NCBI GenBank assembly: GCA_900320245.1
Contig: ONRP01000005.1
Coordinates: 1 to 64,000 of the forward strand
Reading direction: 5' to 3'
DNA length: 64,000 bases
From: an uncultured Prevotellaceae bacterium
Lineage (GTDB): Bacteria > Bacteroidota > Bacteroidia > Bacteroidales > Muribaculaceae
The translations under genes were made by a program, and so were the position numbers. Shown piece after piece: positions 1 through 5,956 of the stretch (its first letter is position 1; each line of letters opens with the position of its first letter). Below the pieces are notes generated by a model, which was given only the letters and a program-made list of their open reading frames with translations, ran no database searches and was not told the origin of the DNA.

Positions 1-723
1 GGCAATCTCCTTGATGGTCTTGTCGGCGTAGCCTTCCTCACGGGTCTTGATGAAGTAGGAGTTCTCGGCAAAGCGGGCGCTGTCCATCACGACGGGCACG
101 CCGTATTTGTGGCACAGTTCGCAGGTGTCCTTGATGTTCTGCATCGACACGGGCTGACCACCCACGGTGTTGTTGGTGACGGTGAGTACCATGAAGGGGA
201 CGTTGCCCTTGTTCTCCTCGAGCACCTTCTCCAACTTCTCGAGCGATACGTTGCCCTTGAAGGGGATTTCGAGTTGGGTGTCCTTGGCCTCGTCGATGGT
301 GACGTCGATGGCCTTGGCCTTGCGGGCCTCGATGTGACCCTTGGTGGTGTCGAAGTGGGCGTTGCCGGGGATGACGTTACCTTCCTTCACCAGATAAGAG
401 AACAGCACGTTCTCGGCAGCACGGCCCTGGTGGGTGGGGATGACATACTTGAAGCCGAAGATGCGTTGTACCACGCTCTCAAACTTGTAGAACGAGGTGG
501 CACCGGCGTAACTCTCGTCACCCAACATCATCTCGGCCCACTGGCGGTCGCTCATCGCACCGGTACCGGAGTCGGTCAGGCAGTCGATGTAAACCTGCTC
601 AGCCTTGAGCATAAACACGTTGTTGTGGGCTTCTTTGAGCCACTGCTCACGCTCGGCACGGGTGCTCTTGCGAAGGGGCTCGATCATCTTGATCTTCCAA
701 GATTCAGCAAATGGTAATTCCAT
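1..723 (-). CDS. tnaA: Tryptophanase (beta-eliminating lyase), N-terminal part
   Basis: The PLP-dependent enzyme splits L-tryptophan to indole, pyruvate and ammonia in the cytoplasm. The first 241 residues are present; the gene runs off the left edge, so the PLP-binding lysine lies outside. Visible family marks are TDSGTGAMSD (about residues 50-59), GDESYAG (68-74) and THQGRAAE (97-104), whose Gln-Gly-Arg contacts the cofactor phosphate in this fold. Tyrosine phenol-lyase is a close paralogue; the MELPFAESWKIKMIEP start matches what I remember of Bacteroides tryptophanases, so that name is preferred. The ATG at 723 is about 88 bases below a clear promoter. No leader peptide like that of the enterobacterial tna operon was recognised. 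Confidence 0.88.
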   Translation of the reverse strand, partial: MELPFAESWKIKMIEPLRKSTRAEREQWLKEAHNNVFMLKAEQVYIDCLTDSGTGAMSDRQWAEMMLGDESYAGATSFYKFESVVQRIFGFKYVIPTHQGRAAENVLFSYLVKEGNVIPGNAHFDTTKGHIEARKAKAIDVTIDEAKDTQLEIPFKGNVSLEKLEKVLEENKGNVPFMVLTVTNNTVGGQPVSMQNIKDTCELCHKYGVPVVMDSARFAENSYFIKTREEGYADKTIKEIA

Positions 724-811
724 TGATTTTCAAATATTTAGGTTAAACTTTTTTCGTCGTTTACAGTCAAAATTGAACCCTCGGAAAAGGTAATTATATT
801 CAATTTTTATG

Positions 812-842
812 CAAAGTTAAGGCAACTTGGCGAACTGGCAAA
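812..842 (-). promoter_or_regulatory. Bacteroidota-type promoter for the tryptophanase gene
   Basis: Reading leftward, TTTG (842-839), 19 bases, then TAACTTTG (819-812): an exact match to the Bacteroidota -33/-7 consensus. Transcription should start near 805, giving a leader of about 80 nt. The rest of the stretch between this promoter and the terminator at 1016-1059 shows nothing I recognise. Confidence 0.8.
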
Positions 843-1015
843 AAAAACGCCGCTTTTTTTGCCCCGTTACCGTTTTTTAACAATTTTCGCACAAGGAACC
901 CGTTGCTTTCGCTGAATGGTTACGATAAAGCACAACCCTCTGGCCTGACACCGCCACCCTACCCCACGCCGAGCCGCTGAACAGTGACGATGAAGCCGGC
1001 AAACATGCCCCAACC

Positions 1016-1059
1016 AAAAAAGGGACCTGATGGCCCGAAGGCCGTCAATGTCCCTTTTT
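1016..1059. terminator. Bidirectional intrinsic terminator
   Basis: A hairpin whose arms begin AAAAAGGGAC on both strands, with GGCC-TTCG-GGCC at the tip on the minus strand. A run of T follows on either strand. It lies 103 bases below the stop of the YqaE-type gene and should end that transcript. Confidence 0.75.
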
Positions 1060-1161
1060 GTTGGGTGTTTCCAGAACCAGATGTCTGGATAGATGATACT
1101 GTTTTTCCCTAGGCAGGCCACCCATCGGCGGTCCGCAACGCGTGCGGCAACCAAGAGAGCG

Positions 1162-1317
1162 TCACTCGTTCTTGTTCAGGATGACCAGAGCGCCTATCAC
1201 ACCCGGTATCCATCCGAAGCAAGTCAATATCGCTATGATAAGCACCGATCCGCACCCCTTGTCCACTACGGCCAACGGCGGGAAAATAATCGATAATAGT
1301 ACCCTGAACAGTGACAT
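1162..1317 (-). CDS. yqaE: Small YqaE/Pmp3-family membrane protein
   Basis: A 51-residue protein made of two hydrophobic segments (about 4-17 and 25-46) with the family pattern FPPLAVVDKGCG...LIIAILTCFGWIPGVIGAL. Pmp3/YqaE (UPF0057) proteins sit in the inner membrane and are linked to membrane potential and salt or envelope stress; the molecular role is not settled. The ATG at 1317 follows AAAGGAG at good Shine-Dalgarno spacing, which is unusual among the genes here. It is monocistronic: a terminator lies downstream and a sigma-54-like promoter upstream. The conserved residues and clean start make the call good even though the ORF is very short. Confidence 0.87.
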   Translation of the reverse strand: MSLFRVLLSIIFPPLAVVDKGCGSVLIIAILTCFGWIPGVIGALVILNKNE

Positions 1318-1366
1318 CGTCCTACTCCTTTCTTTATTAACTTAAATCATTCATTCCCCAATCAAT

Positions 1367-1384
1367 CAGCAAATCCCGTGCCAA
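1367..1384 (-). promoter_or_regulatory. Sigma-54 (RpoN) type promoter before the YqaE-type gene
   Basis: Reading leftward, TGGCACG (1383-1377), four bases, TTGCT (1372-1368). This is the full -24/-12 consensus, with GG and GC separated by 10 bases. A start would fall near 1357, about 40 nt before the ATG at 1317. No TAnnTTTG box is seen at suitable spacing. An activator site was not identified. Confidence 0.65.
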
Positions 1385-1421
1385 ACTTTAGTAATCCACT
1401 GTCTTGCTGGAAAAAACAAGT

Positions 1422-1484
1422 AAAAACTAATATTTTTAGTTTTTTTAACTAAAATAATTTGGTACATAACTAAAACAATTAGTT
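1422..1484. promoter_or_regulatory. Three phased dyads, probable operator array of the BlaI-type repressor
   Basis: Dyad 1 (1422-1444) is AAAAACTAA, five bases, TTAGTTTTT, perfect. Dyad 2 (1447-1463) is AACTAA, five bases, TTTGGT, degenerate. Dyad 3 (1468-1484) is AACTAA, five bases, TTAGTT, perfect. Centres at about 1433, 1455 and 1476 are 21-22 bp apart, i.e. two helical turns. Dyad 2 overlaps the -33 element and dyad 3 fills the spacer and touches the -7 box of the promoter at 1458-1490. The placement argues for autorepression by the adjacent gene. Confidence 0.72.
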
Positions 1485-1490
1485 AATTTG
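1458..1490 (+). promoter_or_regulatory. Promoter of the BlaI-type repressor / M56 operon
   Basis: TTTG (1458-1461), 21 bases, TTAATTTG (1483-1490; one mismatch to TAnnTTTG). Transcription would start near 1496. This excludes the in-frame TTG at 1488 and supports the ATG at 1518 as start of the first gene. Confidence 0.6.
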
Positions 1491-1517
1491 CGACGTGAAA
1501 CTCAAAAAAGAGCGAAA

Positions 1518-1886
1518 ATGAAACAGTTAACACAGAAAGAAGAGGAAATCATGGAGCGGATGTGGGACCACGGCCCCATGCTCGTGCGTGAGTTGCAGGC
1601 CTGCTACGACGAGCCCCGCCCCCATGTGAACACCTTGGCTACATTAATGAAAATATTAGAGGAAAAGGGTTTCCTGGGCCACAAGGCCATCACTGCCCGC
1701 TGCTTCCAGTATTTTGCCCGCATCAGCCGCGAGGAGTATCGCGGCGGCTCGTTGACCAACGTGGTCAACAAGTTCTTCGGCAAGTCCTACCTGAGCGCCG
1801 TGTCGGCTCTGGTCAAGAGCGAGAAAATCAGCGTCGAGGACTTGAAGGAACTTATCCGTGAAGTGGAAGAGAACAACCAACAGTAA
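1518..1886 (+). CDS. BlaI/MecI-family winged-helix repressor
   Basis: A 122-residue cytoplasmic DNA-binding protein. The N-terminal half (about 1-75) is a winged helix with family pattern LTQKEEEIMERMWDHGPMLVREL and HVNTLATLMKILEEKGFL; the C-terminal half is the helical dimerisation segment ending in Lys/Glu-rich sequence. In classical systems a BlaR1/MecR1 M56 peptidase signals cleavage of this repressor. Here the M56 gene follows 12 bases downstream, so the pair should form one regulatory unit. The start at 1518 was chosen because an upstream in-frame TTG lies in the promoter. The dyads at 1422-1484 are the likely operator. The target genes, beyond its own operon, cannot be read from this window. 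Confidence 0.9.
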   Translation: MKQLTQKEEEIMERMWDHGPMLVRELQACYDEPRPHVNTLATLMKILEEKGFLGHKAITARCFQYFARISREEYRGGSLTNVVNKFFGKSYLSAVSALVKSEKISVEDLKELIREVEENNQQ

Positions 1887-1898
1887 CCGTCAACCGCT

Positions 1899-3158
1899 AT
1901 GCTACTAATTTATCAAATCAAAGTGGGCCTGTGCCTCATCGCCTTCTATCTGCTGTGGAAGTTGCTGCTCAGTCGCGAGACGTTCCACCGGTTCAACCGG
2001 GTGGCGCTGCTGGTTGTTATGGTGCTCGCGATAGTGCTGCCGTGGATTCAGTTCACGATAACCTCCCCCACCCCGATTGCCAAGCCCATCGTGATGCTGG
2101 AAGAACTGATCATCACACCGTCCAGTGCTGCTCAACCCGAGCAGGTGAACAGTTTCTGGAATATAATGAACATTGCCAACGTGCTGTATTTTATCGGGGT
2201 GGCTTTGGTGGCCGCATGGCTGCTGCATAGCCAATGGTGCCTGTACCGCCTGTTGAGGAAGGGACGGAAAGAATTGCTGCCTGGTGGCGTCACATTGCAT
2301 ATCGTCCCTGGCGACCAAGCACCATTCAGTTATTTCAAGCACATTGTGATCAATGAGCAGGATTATCAGGACAACAAGCGCGAAATCCTCGTTCATGAAC
2401 AGGCACACTTCAGGCTCGGACATTCATGGGACGTGCTGTTCATCGAATTGATGACCATGTTCCAGTGGTGGAACCCTGCCGCATGGCTGATAGGCCGAGA
2501 GTTGAGGCAAGTTCATGAATATGAGGCCGATGAGGCCGTAGTCAACCAAGGCGTCGACGTGAAGCAGTACCAGTTGCTGCTGATTAAAAAGTCCGTCGGG
2601 GACCAACTGTTCTCGATGGCAAATAACTTCAATTATCAATCTTTAAAAAAGCGAATCCGTATGATGACGATTAACAAAAGCAGCCGATTGAGACAATTGC
2701 GTGCGCTGGCTGTTGTGCCCGTGACAGCATTGGCGCTGTTGGCCTTTGCCAACCCGACAACCGAAACAGCCGATGAACTCGTTGTAGTGGCCTATAATGA
2801 GCCCGAGGTATTCCAGGATGTCTATGAATCTGTCGAGCAGATGCCGGAGTTTCCCGGTGGCCAAGCCGAAATGATGAAATATCTGGCACAGAACATCCAT
2901 TATCCCGCTAATGCGGCCAAGAACAATGTCGAGGGCCGTGTGGCTGTGCAGTTTGTGATTGAGAAGGACGGACGGATTGGGGAAGTCAAGATAGCCCGCT
3001 CGGTAGATCCCGAACTGGATGCCGAGGCACTTCGCGTGGTCAAGTCAATGCCCAACTTCATCCCCGGTCGCCAAGACGGCAAACCAGTGGCCGTTTGGTA
3101 CACCATCCCCATCTCCTTCAAACTCCAGGGCGAACCTCAAAAACAAGAAGGTAAATAA
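1899..3158 (+). CDS. M56 (BlaR1-type) membrane peptidase with C-terminal TonB domain
   Basis: A 419-residue inner-membrane protein, partner of the repressor encoded just upstream. Hydrophobic segments lie at about 3-24, 36-53, 88-110 and 268-286. The zinc site is HEQAH (166-170) with HEYEADEA (206-213) downstream, as in M56 peptidases. After the last membrane segment a periplasmic TonB C-terminal domain (about 313-408) carries MPEFPGG and the YPANAAKNNVEGRV pattern. There is no penicillin-binding sensor domain, so the input is not evidently a beta-lactam. M56-TonB combinations occur in Bacteroidota; what the TonB part contacts is unknown. Its TAA stop is the first three bases of the 34-bp direct repeat that bounds the following cassette. 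Confidence 0.88.
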   Translation: MLLIYQIKVGLCLIAFYLLWKLLLSRETFHRFNRVALLVVMVLAIVLPWIQFTITSPTPIAKPIVMLEELIITPSSAAQPEQVNSFWNIMNIANVLYFIGVALVAAWLLHSQWCLYRLLRKGRKELLPGGVTLHIVPGDQAPFSYFKHIVINEQDYQDNKREILVHEQAHFRLGHSWDVLFIELMTMFQWWNPAAWLIGRELRQVHEYEADEAVVNQGVDVKQYQLLLIKKSVGDQLFSMANNFNYQSLKKRIRMMTINKSSRLRQLRALAVVPVTALALLAFANPTTETADELVVVAYNEPEVFQDVYESVEQMPEFPGGQAEMMKYLAQNIHYPANAAKNNVEGRVAVQFVIEKDGRIGEVKIARSVDPELDAEALRVVKSMPNFIPGRQDGKPVAVWYTIPISFKLQGEPQKQEGK

Positions 3159-3189
3159 TTCTACATTTATCTATAGCAGTTATTAAAGT
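3156..3189. repeat. 34-bp direct repeat, left copy
   Basis: Identical over 34 bases to 5755-5788. It starts with the stop codon of the M56 gene. The pair brackets the LRR-gene segment and looks like duplicated target or attachment sequence. Confidence 0.9.
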
Positions 3190-3191
3190 AG

Positions 3192-3207
3192 CGTGAGTTC
3201 GATGAAA
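3192..3207. repeat. Terminal inverted repeat, left
   Basis: CGTGAGTTCGATGAAA, the exact reverse complement of 5734-5749, immediately inside the left 34-bp direct repeat. Confidence 0.85.
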
Positions 3208-3246
3208 CACAATCGTCGAGCTCACGCTATATCGCCCAGCATCACC

Positions 3247-5550
3247 ATGAAACTGTTCATCCAAAACGCCATCCTGCTGCTGACCATCCTGCTGCCTGCC
3301 TCCATCACTGGGCAAAATCTGGAAGTCGGCAGCATATACTATCGCATCATTGATGGCCATGCCATCGTCATCAGCGGCATCTATCCATATTACGGCGATG
3401 TGGCCATACCAGACTCCATCTGCCACAATGATAGTGTTTTCCCGGTTGTTGCCATTGACCGTGCGGCATTTCTCGACTGCTCTGCCCTCACCAGCGTCAC
3501 GATCCCACGCACTGTTACAGCAATCGGGGAACATGCCTTTGCAGGTTGCACGGCACTTGACAGCGTGGAAATCAGCGATTTGGACCGCTGGTGCGGCATC
3601 GACTTCGAATCGGAGTCGGCCAATCCCTGTTATCATGCTCACCGCTTGTTTTTGAAGGGGATGGAAGTTACTGAACCTGAGATTTCGGATGCGGTCACGA
3701 CAATCAGTTCGTTCGCGTTCTCGGGGTGCACATCAATCATCAGCGTCCATATCCCGAGTGCTGTGACGAGTATAGGCAGTGTATCGTTCAGCAACTGTAC
3801 TTCGCTCACGTCCATCACCGTGGATGATGGCAACCCCGTCTATGATTCCCGTGACAGTTGCAATGCCATCATCGAAACGGCAAGCAGGACGTTGATTGTC
3901 GGATGCCAGAAATCCGTCATTCCCGTCAGCGTGGTCGCCATCGGCGATTGGGCTTTCTACTGCTGCACGGGCCTAACCAGCATTTATATCCCCAATTCTG
4001 TGAGCAAGATAGGCTTTGAGGCCTTTTACCGCTGCTCGTCACTCCAGGGTGTGAATATCCCCAATTCGGTCAAGGTTATCGGTTACCAGGCTTTTTATGG
4101 CTGCTCGTCACTCCGGGGAATACACATCCCCGGCAGTGTCAGGAGCATCGGTGACACGGCCTTTGAATACTGCCCATCGCTCACGAGCATGAGTGTGGCG
4201 AGCAACAACCCGCGGTATGATTCACGTGACGAGTGCAACGCCATTATTGAGACCCGCGAGAACACACTGATAGCGGGTTGCCGCAATACGGTCATCCCCT
4301 CCTCTGTCAAGGCAGTTGGAGACTACGCTTTCTCGGGATGCTCAACGCTTGCCAGCATAGATATCCCCGACGGTGTGGACTCGGTGGGCGACTATGCCTT
4401 CAGGGGATGTACCGAACTGCGCAGCGTCACCTTCCCCATGGGTCTCAACAGTATCGGCGCTTCGGCATTCTTTGACTGTAAAGCACTCAACCGTGTGGAA
4501 ATCCCTGCCACGGTACGGTCTATTGGCGCTTTTGCTTTCGAGCATTGCCCGGCAATCTACAGCATGAGCGTGGCCAGCGGAAATCCCTGCTATAACTCTA
4601 GTGACAGTTGCAACGCCATCATTGAGACAGCAACGGGCACACTGCTGGCCGGTTGCATGAACACCGTCATTCCCGCAACGGTCACCTCGATTGGTGACAA
4701 CGCCTTCAGCGGATGTTTTATGCTCACTTCGCTCAGCATTCCCAAATCGGTCACAGCGATCGGCAACTATGCGTTCGCGGAATGCACGTCCCTCTCCAGC
4801 ATCAACATCCCCGCCTCGGTGACGTATATCGGTGACGCGGCATTTAGCGGATGCTCGGCTCTTAGGACCCTTGACATACCCAACACGGTCAGTTCACTGG
4901 GTCAAGCGGCCTTTGGCGGATGTAGTTCACTGGAGAGCATCAGCCTCCCCAAATCTGTCTCCTCGATAGGCGACTTCGAGTTCTATGGCTGTTCCCTCCT
5001 CAAGGCCATCAACATACCCCAGACCGTACGGTCCATCGGAACGGCGGCCTTCCGCGGTTGCTTTTCGTTGACCGCTATCAACATCCCAAAGTCAGTCACC
5101 TCGATTGGACGCTCAGCATTTAGGGAGTGCCCGTCGCTCGCGAGTGTGACGGTTGCAGGCGGAAATCCCCATTACGATTCACGCCAGGGCTGTAACGCCA
5201 TTATCGAGACGGCCACGGGCACACTGATTGCCGGCTGCCGCAACACCGTCATCCCGGCTTCGGTTACGGCCATCGGTTATGCCGCCTTTGACGGATGTGT
5301 TTTTCTCAACTCAATATGCATTCCTGGTGCCGTGAAGTTCATCGGACGCAAGGCCTTCAACAACTGCACGGGTCTGAAAGACGTCGTGTGTGGTATTGTC
5401 GATCCTGGACTGGTCGCCACATCGCCTGACGCCTTCATGTTGCCATCGGGCGACTACAGCGACCGCACCCTCCACGTTCCATCGACGTCCATCTCGTCCT
5501 ATCAAGGCCGCTCCCCGTGGAATGAGCAATTCGGCCATATCGAGGAATAA
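3247..5550 (+). CDS. Secreted BspA-type leucine-rich-repeat protein
   Basis: A 767-residue protein starting with a signal peptide (MKLFIQNAILLLTILLPAS), followed by about 25 LRR_5 units of the treponemal/BspA type (consensus xxIPxSVxxIGxxAFxGCxxL). Four copies of a longer insert recur between blocks (NPxYDSRDxCNAIIETA...LIAGCxNTVIP), indicating internal duplication. It ends in SPWNEQF, as many Bacteroidales LRR_5 proteins do, and no type IX sorting domain is visible. BspA-like proteins bind host or bacterial surface ligands; the ligand here is unknown. The start at 3247 is chosen for the signal peptide; an in-frame ATG at 3202 lies in the left inverted repeat and would add 15 charged residues. 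No own promoter was recognised, so it may be read from the operon upstream. Confidence 0.85.
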   Translation: MKLFIQNAILLLTILLPASITGQNLEVGSIYYRIIDGHAIVISGIYPYYGDVAIPDSICHNDSVFPVVAIDRAAFLDCSALTSVTIPRTVTAIGEHAFAGCTALDSVEISDLDRWCGIDFESESANPCYHAHRLFLKGMEVTEPEISDAVTTISSFAFSGCTSIISVHIPSAVTSIGSVSFSNCTSLTSITVDDGNPVYDSRDSCNAIIETASRTLIVGCQKSVIPVSVVAIGDWAFYCCTGLTSIYIPNSVSKIGFEAFYRCSSLQGVNIPNSVKVIGYQAFYGCSSLRGIHIPGSVRSIGDTAFEYCPSLTSMSVASNNPRYDSRDECNAIIETRENTLIAGCRNTVIPSSVKAVGDYAFSGCSTLASIDIPDGVDSVGDYAFRGCTELRSVTFPMGLNSIGASAFFDCKALNRVEIPATVRSIGAFAFEHCPAIYSMSVASGNPCYNSSDSCNAIIETATGTLLAGCMNTVIPATVTSIGDNAFSGCFMLTSLSIPKSVTAIGNYAFAECTSLSSINIPASVTYIGDAAFSGCSALRTLDIPNTVSSLGQAAFGGCSSLESISLPKSVSSIGDFEFYGCSLLKAINIPQTVRSIGTAAFRGCFSLTAINIPKSVTSIGRSAFRECPSLASVTVAGGNPHYDSRQGCNAIIETATGTLIAGCRNTVIPASVTAIGYAAFDGCVFLNSICIPGAVKFIGRKAFNNCTGLKDVVCGIVDPGLVATSPDAFMLPSGDYSDRTLHVPSTSISSYQGRSPWNEQFGHIEE

Positions 5551-5563
5551 GTTACCGCAACCA

Positions 5564-5591
5564 AAAACTAAGGTCCAAAGACTAAAGTAAT
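5564..5591. repeat. Degenerate heptamer tandem repeat
   Basis: Four 7-base units (AAAACTA, AGGTCCA, AAGACTA, AAGTAAT) just after the LRR gene. They resemble the CTAAARA heptamers found before two susD genes in this window. Confidence 0.4.
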
Positions 5592-5674
5592 ATTATCACG
5601 CACCCACATGTGGTAATCAGTTGCGAATACGATAATAAGCCTTAATTATCAACGACTTAACTTCCACAGAGCCA

Positions 5675-5702
5675 GTAGAGACGCAAGATTTTGCGTCTCT
5701 AC
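5675..5702. repeat. Perfect 28-bp palindrome, REP-like
   Basis: GTAGAGACGCAA, loop GATT, TTGCGTCTCTAC: twelve paired bases without mismatch. There is no T tract, so it does not look like a terminator. It lies inside the cassette. Palindromes with GTAGAGACGC arms are, to my knowledge, dispersed repeats in several bacterial genomes. Confidence 0.7.
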
Positions 5703-5733
5703 ATAGCGAATGGATTAAGCATCAATGATTTAT

Positions 5734-5749
5734 TTTCATCGAACTCACG
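5734..5749. repeat. Terminal inverted repeat, right
   Basis: TTTCATCGAACTCACG, the exact reverse complement of 3192-3207, a few bases inside the right direct repeat. Confidence 0.85.
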
Positions 5750-5754
5750 TTAAG

Positions 5755-5788
5755 TAATTCTACATTTATCTATAGCAGTTATTAAAGT
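5755..5788. repeat. 34-bp direct repeat, right copy
   Basis: Identical to 3156-3189. It is followed at once by a terminator, as the 3' end of the M56 operon should be. Confidence 0.9.
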
Positions 5789-5795
5789 TTAAAGA

Positions 5796-5837
5796 AAGAC
5801 AAGCACCGGGGCGATGAGCCTCGGTGCTTGTTTTCTT
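5796..5837. terminator. Intrinsic terminator between convergent genes
   Basis: The stem AAGACAAGCACCGGGGC pairs with GCCTCGGTGCTTG, then TTTTCTT. A-rich and T-rich flanks make it usable from both sides: for the repressor/M56 operon from the left and for the uvrC operon from the right. Confidence 0.75.
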
Positions 5838-5956
5838 GATGTCCGCAACATCTCATGTTATCATTCACGTGCGGAATGGGTAGGAGAATGTGTCTGGTCT
5901 GGAAGGGGCACTGCCGTTAAGCAATCTTTGCACCATGACAGCGTTGAGGCTTGAGG

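Larger units (their letters stand above)
3190..5754. mobile_element. Putative inserted cassette carrying the LRR gene
   Basis: The segment is bounded inside by a perfect 16-bp inverted repeat (3192-3207 and 5734-5749, CGTGAGTTCGATGAAA) and outside by a perfect 34-bp direct repeat. It holds one secreted LRR gene and a 28-bp palindrome, but no transposase or integrase. Removing it joins the M56 stop codon to a 3' UTR and the terminator at 5796-5837, as expected of the ancestral operon end. A second local inverted repeat (3191-3226, 12-base arms with one mismatch) lies at the left end. Whether it moves by site-specific recombination, by a trans-acting transposase, or arose by repeat-mediated duplication is not known. 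Confidence 0.6.

Noticed and set aside
109..717. 202-codon rightward frame over the tryptophanase gene
   Set aside because: Antisense shadow; the minus strand encodes a clear beta-eliminating lyase running off the edge.
1518..3158. Beta-lactam resistance regulator pair
   Set aside because: The partner lacks a penicillin-binding sensor domain and no beta-lactamase gene adjoins; only the repressor/M56 architecture is shared.
3202..3246. Earlier ATG for the LRR protein
   Set aside because: It adds 15 polar, basic residues before the signal peptide and lies in the inverted repeat; the start at 3247 gives a normal signal peptide.
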